Assembly (NCBI GenBank): GCA_020846515.1
Contig: JADLDX010000708.1
Coordinates: forward strand, 1 to 9,391
Source of the DNA: Pirellulaceae bacterium
GTDB lineage: Bacteria; Planctomycetota; Planctomycetia; Pirellulales; Pirellulaceae
DNA: 9,391 nucleotides
Direction of reading: 5' to 3'
A model generated the notes under the pieces. The model was given only the letters and a program-made list of their open reading frames with translations, was not told where the DNA came from and searched no databases. Shown here piece after piece: positions 7,306 through 9,391 of the stretch; the first letter of the stretch is position 1, and every line of letters begins with the position of its first letter. A program made the position numbers and the translations under genes.

Positions 7306-8511
7306 TCAAGTGGTGTATTCGGAGTTGAACCGTACGTAGTCGAGCGTCAAGTCGCTCGTCCAGTGTCGACATTGCCCAGGGCCATTGCCGACGATCAGTA
7401 GAATATGGGTTAAGTGATTATCGCGAATCGATTGGCTGGCGGTCTTGGCATCGAAGGTAACCGGTTCGCCACATTGGAACAGCAGAATACCATTGATTTG
7501 TAGTTCCAAGCGGCTGATGTCTACCGGTACGCCGCTATATCCCGCGGCCGAGACAATTCGGCCCCAGTTGGGATCGCAACCAAACACAGCCGACTTGACC
7601 AGGTTACTGCAGGCGACGGTGTGCGCGATCTTGCGCGCGTCATGATCGGAATGAGCACCACGCACATCGACTTCGATCAAATGCGTGGCCCCTTCTCCAT
7701 CGGCTGGAATTTGTTTGGCCAGTTCAATACACATGGCTTCCAAATTCTCAGCAAACTCGGCTTCGGCCAAGCCATCAAGCACGGGCCCGCCAGCCGCCCC
7801 GTTGGCCAGCAGGAGCATCGTATCATTGGTGCTGGTATGTCCTTCGACGCTGATGTTGTTGAATGATTTGTCGGCGGCGCGTTTCAACAACAACTGCAGT
7901 TGCTCGGCGGCCAGCGGAGCATCCGTTAGAACACAGCACAGCATCGTGGCCATGTTGGGACCAATCATGCCCGCACCTTTGGCCATACCTGCAATGTGAA
8001 TGGTGCGACCAGCCGTCTCCATGCTGCGCGTGGTAACCTTGCGACCGTTGTCGGTCGTCAGAATGCCATCAGCCGCATTAAAGAAAGCGGCTTCGGTATC
8101 GGCCAGTTGCCCGGCTGCCGCTTCGATGCCGCGTTGGACTTTGTCCATCGGCAAGAAACGTCCGATCACTCCGGTGCTCATCACCAGTAATTGATCGGGA
8201 CGGACAGGATCTTGAAGGCTGATTGCCTGCGCGGCCAGTTCACACATCCGCTGCGCATCCTCCATGCCACGTACGCCGGTACATGCATTGGCATTGCCGC
8301 TGTTGACGACCACCGCGCGTGCATCGCGCATGGGCGTGCGTCCACGACACAGTACCACGGGCGCTGCGACAACTTGGTTCTGCGTATACACGCCGACCGC
8401 GCTGGCCGGACGATCGGAAACGATCAGCGTTATATCCTTAGCACCCGCGCGGCTCTTGATAGCACAAGCCGCAGAGGCGAAACGAAAACCGACAGGTAGG
8501 CTATGCGGCAC
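7306..8511 (-). CDS. argJ: ArgJ, glutamate N-acetyltransferase / amino-acid acetyltransferase
   Basis: The 401-residue protein starts at GTG 8511; an in-frame TAG nine bases upstream excludes a longer start. ArgJ moves the acetyl group from N2-acetylornithine to L-glutamate, regenerating N-acetylglutamate for cyclic arginine synthesis; some members also use acetyl-CoA. The signature motifs are NSGNANACTG (70-79), STGVIG (112-117, oxyanion hole), the self-cleavage motif KGAGMIGPNMATML (178-191, cut expected between Ala188 and nucleophile Thr189), EGHTSTNDT (223-231), CDPNWGRI (312-319) and the C-terminal DYVRFNSEYTT. The chain should autocleave into alpha and beta subunits. The near-C-terminal motif reads WTSDLTLDYV, where most relatives have a Cys-Asp pair. 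Co-orientation with dgcN-dgcA, predicted to produce N-acetyl-L-glutamate, suggests a metabolic link. Whether this ArgJ is mono- or bifunctional cannot be told. Confidence 0.96.
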   Translation of the reverse strand: MPHSLPVGFRFASAACAIKSRAGAKDITLIVSDRPASAVGVYTQNQVVAAPVVLCRGRTPMRDARAVVVNSGNANACTGVRGMEDAQRMCELAAQAISLQDPVRPDQLLVMSTGVIGRFLPMDKVQRGIEAAAGQLADTEAAFFNAADGILTTDNGRKVTTRSMETAGRTIHIAGMAKGAGMIGPNMATMLCCVLTDAPLAAEQLQLLLKRAADKSFNNISVEGHTSTNDTMLLLANGAAGGPVLDGLAEAEFAENLEAMCIELAKQIPADGEGATHLIEVDVRGAHSDHDARKIAHTVACSNLVKSAVFGCDPNWGRIVSAAGYSGVPVDISRLELQINGILLFQCGEPVTFDAKTASQSIRDNHLTHILLIVGNGPGQCRHWTSDLTLDYVRFNSEYTT

Positions 8512-8905
8512 GGCTGACTAATACTCCAACGAAGCCATTTTGGGCGAAAGATTCCTCAAAACATAGTATCGCGGTGCACTCTGCGAAAGGCCGTGCTCTA
8601 CGCCAAAATGACGCATATCGGAACTTTCCCAGAACCAGTGAGTTTGAAGAACTGGTCCCCCAGCGACGATATGGGACGAAAAACCACGATCATCGCGGAG
8701 GATAAGGTTCTGGCAGCGATTTCAATATCACAACGAAATTGACGATAGAAAAAATCGCGGAAAACGCATTTTTGAGCAACGAAAAATGTTGCCAAACCGA
8801 AATGAACATAGGACAAAGGGTATAGAGCCATCTGTGGCGAGAACAAGTTCCCTTGTGATTCGCTAATGGCTTCGCCACGGACGACGAACTCCCCCCCACC
8901 TCAAC

Positions 8906-8920
8906 CTCGAACTTTTCGAG
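8906..8920 (+). promoter_or_regulatory. Leader hairpin directly before the GYF_2 ribosome binding site
   Basis: CTCGAA, a CTT loop and TTCGAG form a perfect six-pair hairpin ending one base before the AAGGGAG ribosome binding site. It could affect translation or mRNA stability; there is no direct evidence. Confidence 0.35.
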
Positions 8921-8927
8921 AAGGGAG
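8921..8927 (+). promoter_or_regulatory. Ribosome binding site of the GYF_2 gene
   Basis: AAGGGAG lies eight bases before ATG 8936. An out-of-frame ATG at 8931 is only three bases away from it, and the spacing favours 8936. Confidence 0.65.
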
Positions 8928-8935
8928 ACAATGCG

Positions 8936-9163
8936 ATGTCAGCCGATTGGTATTTCATCAAAACGGGCTTCTTCGGAGGTCACAAAGCGGTAGGACCGAT
9001 TTCCGAACTGCAGATGCTTGAGCGCATCGGCAAAGGCCAGTTGCAGCCCAGCACGATGGTGTCAAGCACTTCGAAGACTCATGGACACTGGGTGCCCATG
9101 CGCGAGATACGTCCCGCGTATAAGCACTTCAAAGAAACGCACCCGAAGAGTCAGGCCTCCTAA
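8936..9163 (+). CDS. Small GYF_2-domain-like protein
   Basis: The 75-residue protein consists almost entirely of one GYF_2-like domain: DWYFIKTGFFGG at the N-terminus, VGPISELQMLERIGKGQL in the middle (GP followed by a helix and Gly), then the MVSSTS strand and a Trp near the end (HWVPMREI). This pattern (WY...GP...L...G...V...W) is the family signature. GYF_2 domains are found in many planctomycete and other bacterial proteins, often at the N-terminus of membrane proteins, and are thought to bind proline-rich peptides or mediate protein contacts. Here it stands alone without signal peptide or membrane segment, so it is probably cytoplasmic. The C-terminus is basic and lysine-rich. The TAA stop (9161-9163) abuts a palindrome cluster. 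The partner is unknown; the Pro-rich linker of the nearby L,D-transpeptidase is periplasmic and an unlikely ligand. Confidence 0.78.
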   Translation: MSADWYFIKTGFFGGHKAVGPISELQMLERIGKGQLQPSTMVSSTSKTHGHWVPMREIRPAYKHFKETHPKSQAS

Positions 9164-9176
9164 CCACTGCTTCGCA

Positions 9177-9225
9177 GCTGGGGGGTAGTTTGCTGCTGCG
9201 CAGCAGCAGAACTAACCCTCCCAGC
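9177..9225. repeat. Large near-perfect inverted repeat with 16-bp central palindrome
   Basis: The perfect palindrome GCTGCTGCGCAGCAGC (9192-9207) is extended on both sides by TAGTT/AACTA, GGG/CCC and GCTGGG/CCCAGC with a few single-base bulges. The whole stem has about 23 pairs and could form a stable hairpin or cruciform. It lies 13 bases after the GYF_2 stop and has no T-run, so it is not a classic terminator by itself. Confidence 0.8.
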
Positions 9226-9391
9226 GCAGCGCCCGGGAGGGTCGAAAAAACAGGCGCTACTGCAGCCTGTTTTTTCGGGGAGGGTGCGTGCGCCGCAGAG
9301 ACGAGTTCGCAGCGGAGCGCTTCATGCGTTGTTAGCACCGCCGGCCCTCCCCGCCCACGCTGCCGCGGGTCGACCCTCCCACTGCTACGCA
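9215..9391. repeat. Cluster of palindromic units with GGGAGGGT arms
   Basis: The 7-8 base arm GGGAGGG(T) occurs at 9235-9242 and 9278-9285 and, as its complement, at 9215-9222, 9345-9351 and 9373-9380. Neighbouring arms pair as inverted repeats: 9215-9222 with 9235-9242, 9277-9284 with 9345-9352, and an 11-base pair 9235-9245 with 9370-9380. The last unit is cut by the window edge. It looks like a REP-type or other repetitive intergenic element; no gene is seen in it. Confidence 0.65.
9243..9277. terminator. Bidirectional intrinsic-terminator-like hairpin
   Basis: CGAAAAAACAGGC (9243-9255) pairs perfectly with GCCTGTTTTTTCG (9265-9277) around a nine-base loop. The core GC pairs are followed by a T6 run on either strand, the layout of a bidirectional intrinsic terminator. 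It lies 79 bases after the GYF_2 stop and probably ends that transcript, and possibly one from the right. Confidence 0.7.

Larger units (their letters stand above)
8512..8935. other. Non-coding gap between argJ and the GYF_2 gene
   Basis: These 424 bases are AT-richer than the flanks and hold no credible gene. An 82-codon minus-strand frame (8598-8846) lacks recognisable motifs and a ribosome binding site. The promoters of the divergent argJ and GYF_2 genes should be here; a minus-strand TACTAT near 8565-8570 could be an argJ -10 box, but no matching -35 box is seen. Visible structures are a 10-of-11 inverted repeat (8536-8546 with 8601-8610), an AT hairpin with arms CATTTTT/AAAAATG (8767-8788) and a hairpin at 8906-8920. 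Confidence 0.5.

Noticed and set aside
8598..8846. 82-codon minus-strand open frame in the gap upstream of the GYF_2 gene
   Set aside because: No ribosome binding site, no family resemblance, and base composition unlike the genes around it.
9129..9338. 69-codon minus-strand open frame over the palindrome cluster
   Set aside because: It runs through terminator and palindrome sequence and across the end of the GYF_2 gene, with no motif.
9215..9391. CRISPR array
   Set aside because: The repeated arms are only 7-8 bases, alternate in orientation and have irregular spacing.

Overview
The window looks like a chromosomal segment from a planctomycete, most likely of the Pirellulaceae. This is inferred from three things. 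There is a giant Ser/Thr kinase whose N-terminus has the 'LEFALRLRFDPQ...YL...P' type motif common in planctomycete kinases. There is a small GYF_2-type protein. There is also a LysM/YkuD protein with a long Pro/Gly/Ser-rich linker, together with moderate-to-high GC. No rRNA, tRNA, CRISPR array, transposase or phage gene was seen.

Layout. (1) 3-2918, minus strand: a multidomain Ser/Thr protein kinase with an AAA-type ATPase and TPR-like C-terminus, open at the left edge. (2) 2919-3112: a divergent intergenic region. (3) 3113-4576, plus strand: a membrane-anchored LysM + L,D-transpeptidase (YkuD) protein. (4) A minus-strand block read right to left: argJ (7306-8511), acpS (6876-7283), a DUF1611/DgcN-type gene (5646-6698) and an enolase-superfamily DgcA/dipeptide-epimerase gene (4573-5592). 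Its last stop codon is interlocked with the stop of the L,D-transpeptidase. (5) 8512-8935: a 424-bp non-coding, AT-richer gap. (6) 8936-9163, plus strand: a 75-aa GYF_2-like protein. (7) 9164-9391: a dense cluster of palindromes with GGGAGGGT arms, including a strong bidirectional terminator-like hairpin.

The most interesting system is the minus-strand block. DUF1611 (DgcN) proteins are known to N-acetylate D-glutamate. DgcA, an enolase-superfamily racemase, converts N-acetyl-D-glutamate to N-acetyl-L-glutamate. N-acetyl-L-glutamate is the entry metabolite of arginine synthesis, whose acetyl-recycling enzyme ArgJ is encoded in the same block. The arrangement suggests that D-glutamate, abundant in peptidoglycan, is fed into the acetylated arginine pathway, and the convergent neighbour is a peptidoglycan cross-linking-type enzyme. 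Alternatively, the enolase-family enzyme may epimerise L-Ala-D-Glu from murein. The dgcN-dgcA pair appears to have its own sigma70-like promoter, whose -10 box lies inside a perfect 17-bp dyad (6761-6777), so it may be separately repressed. None of these functions can be proved from sequence alone.
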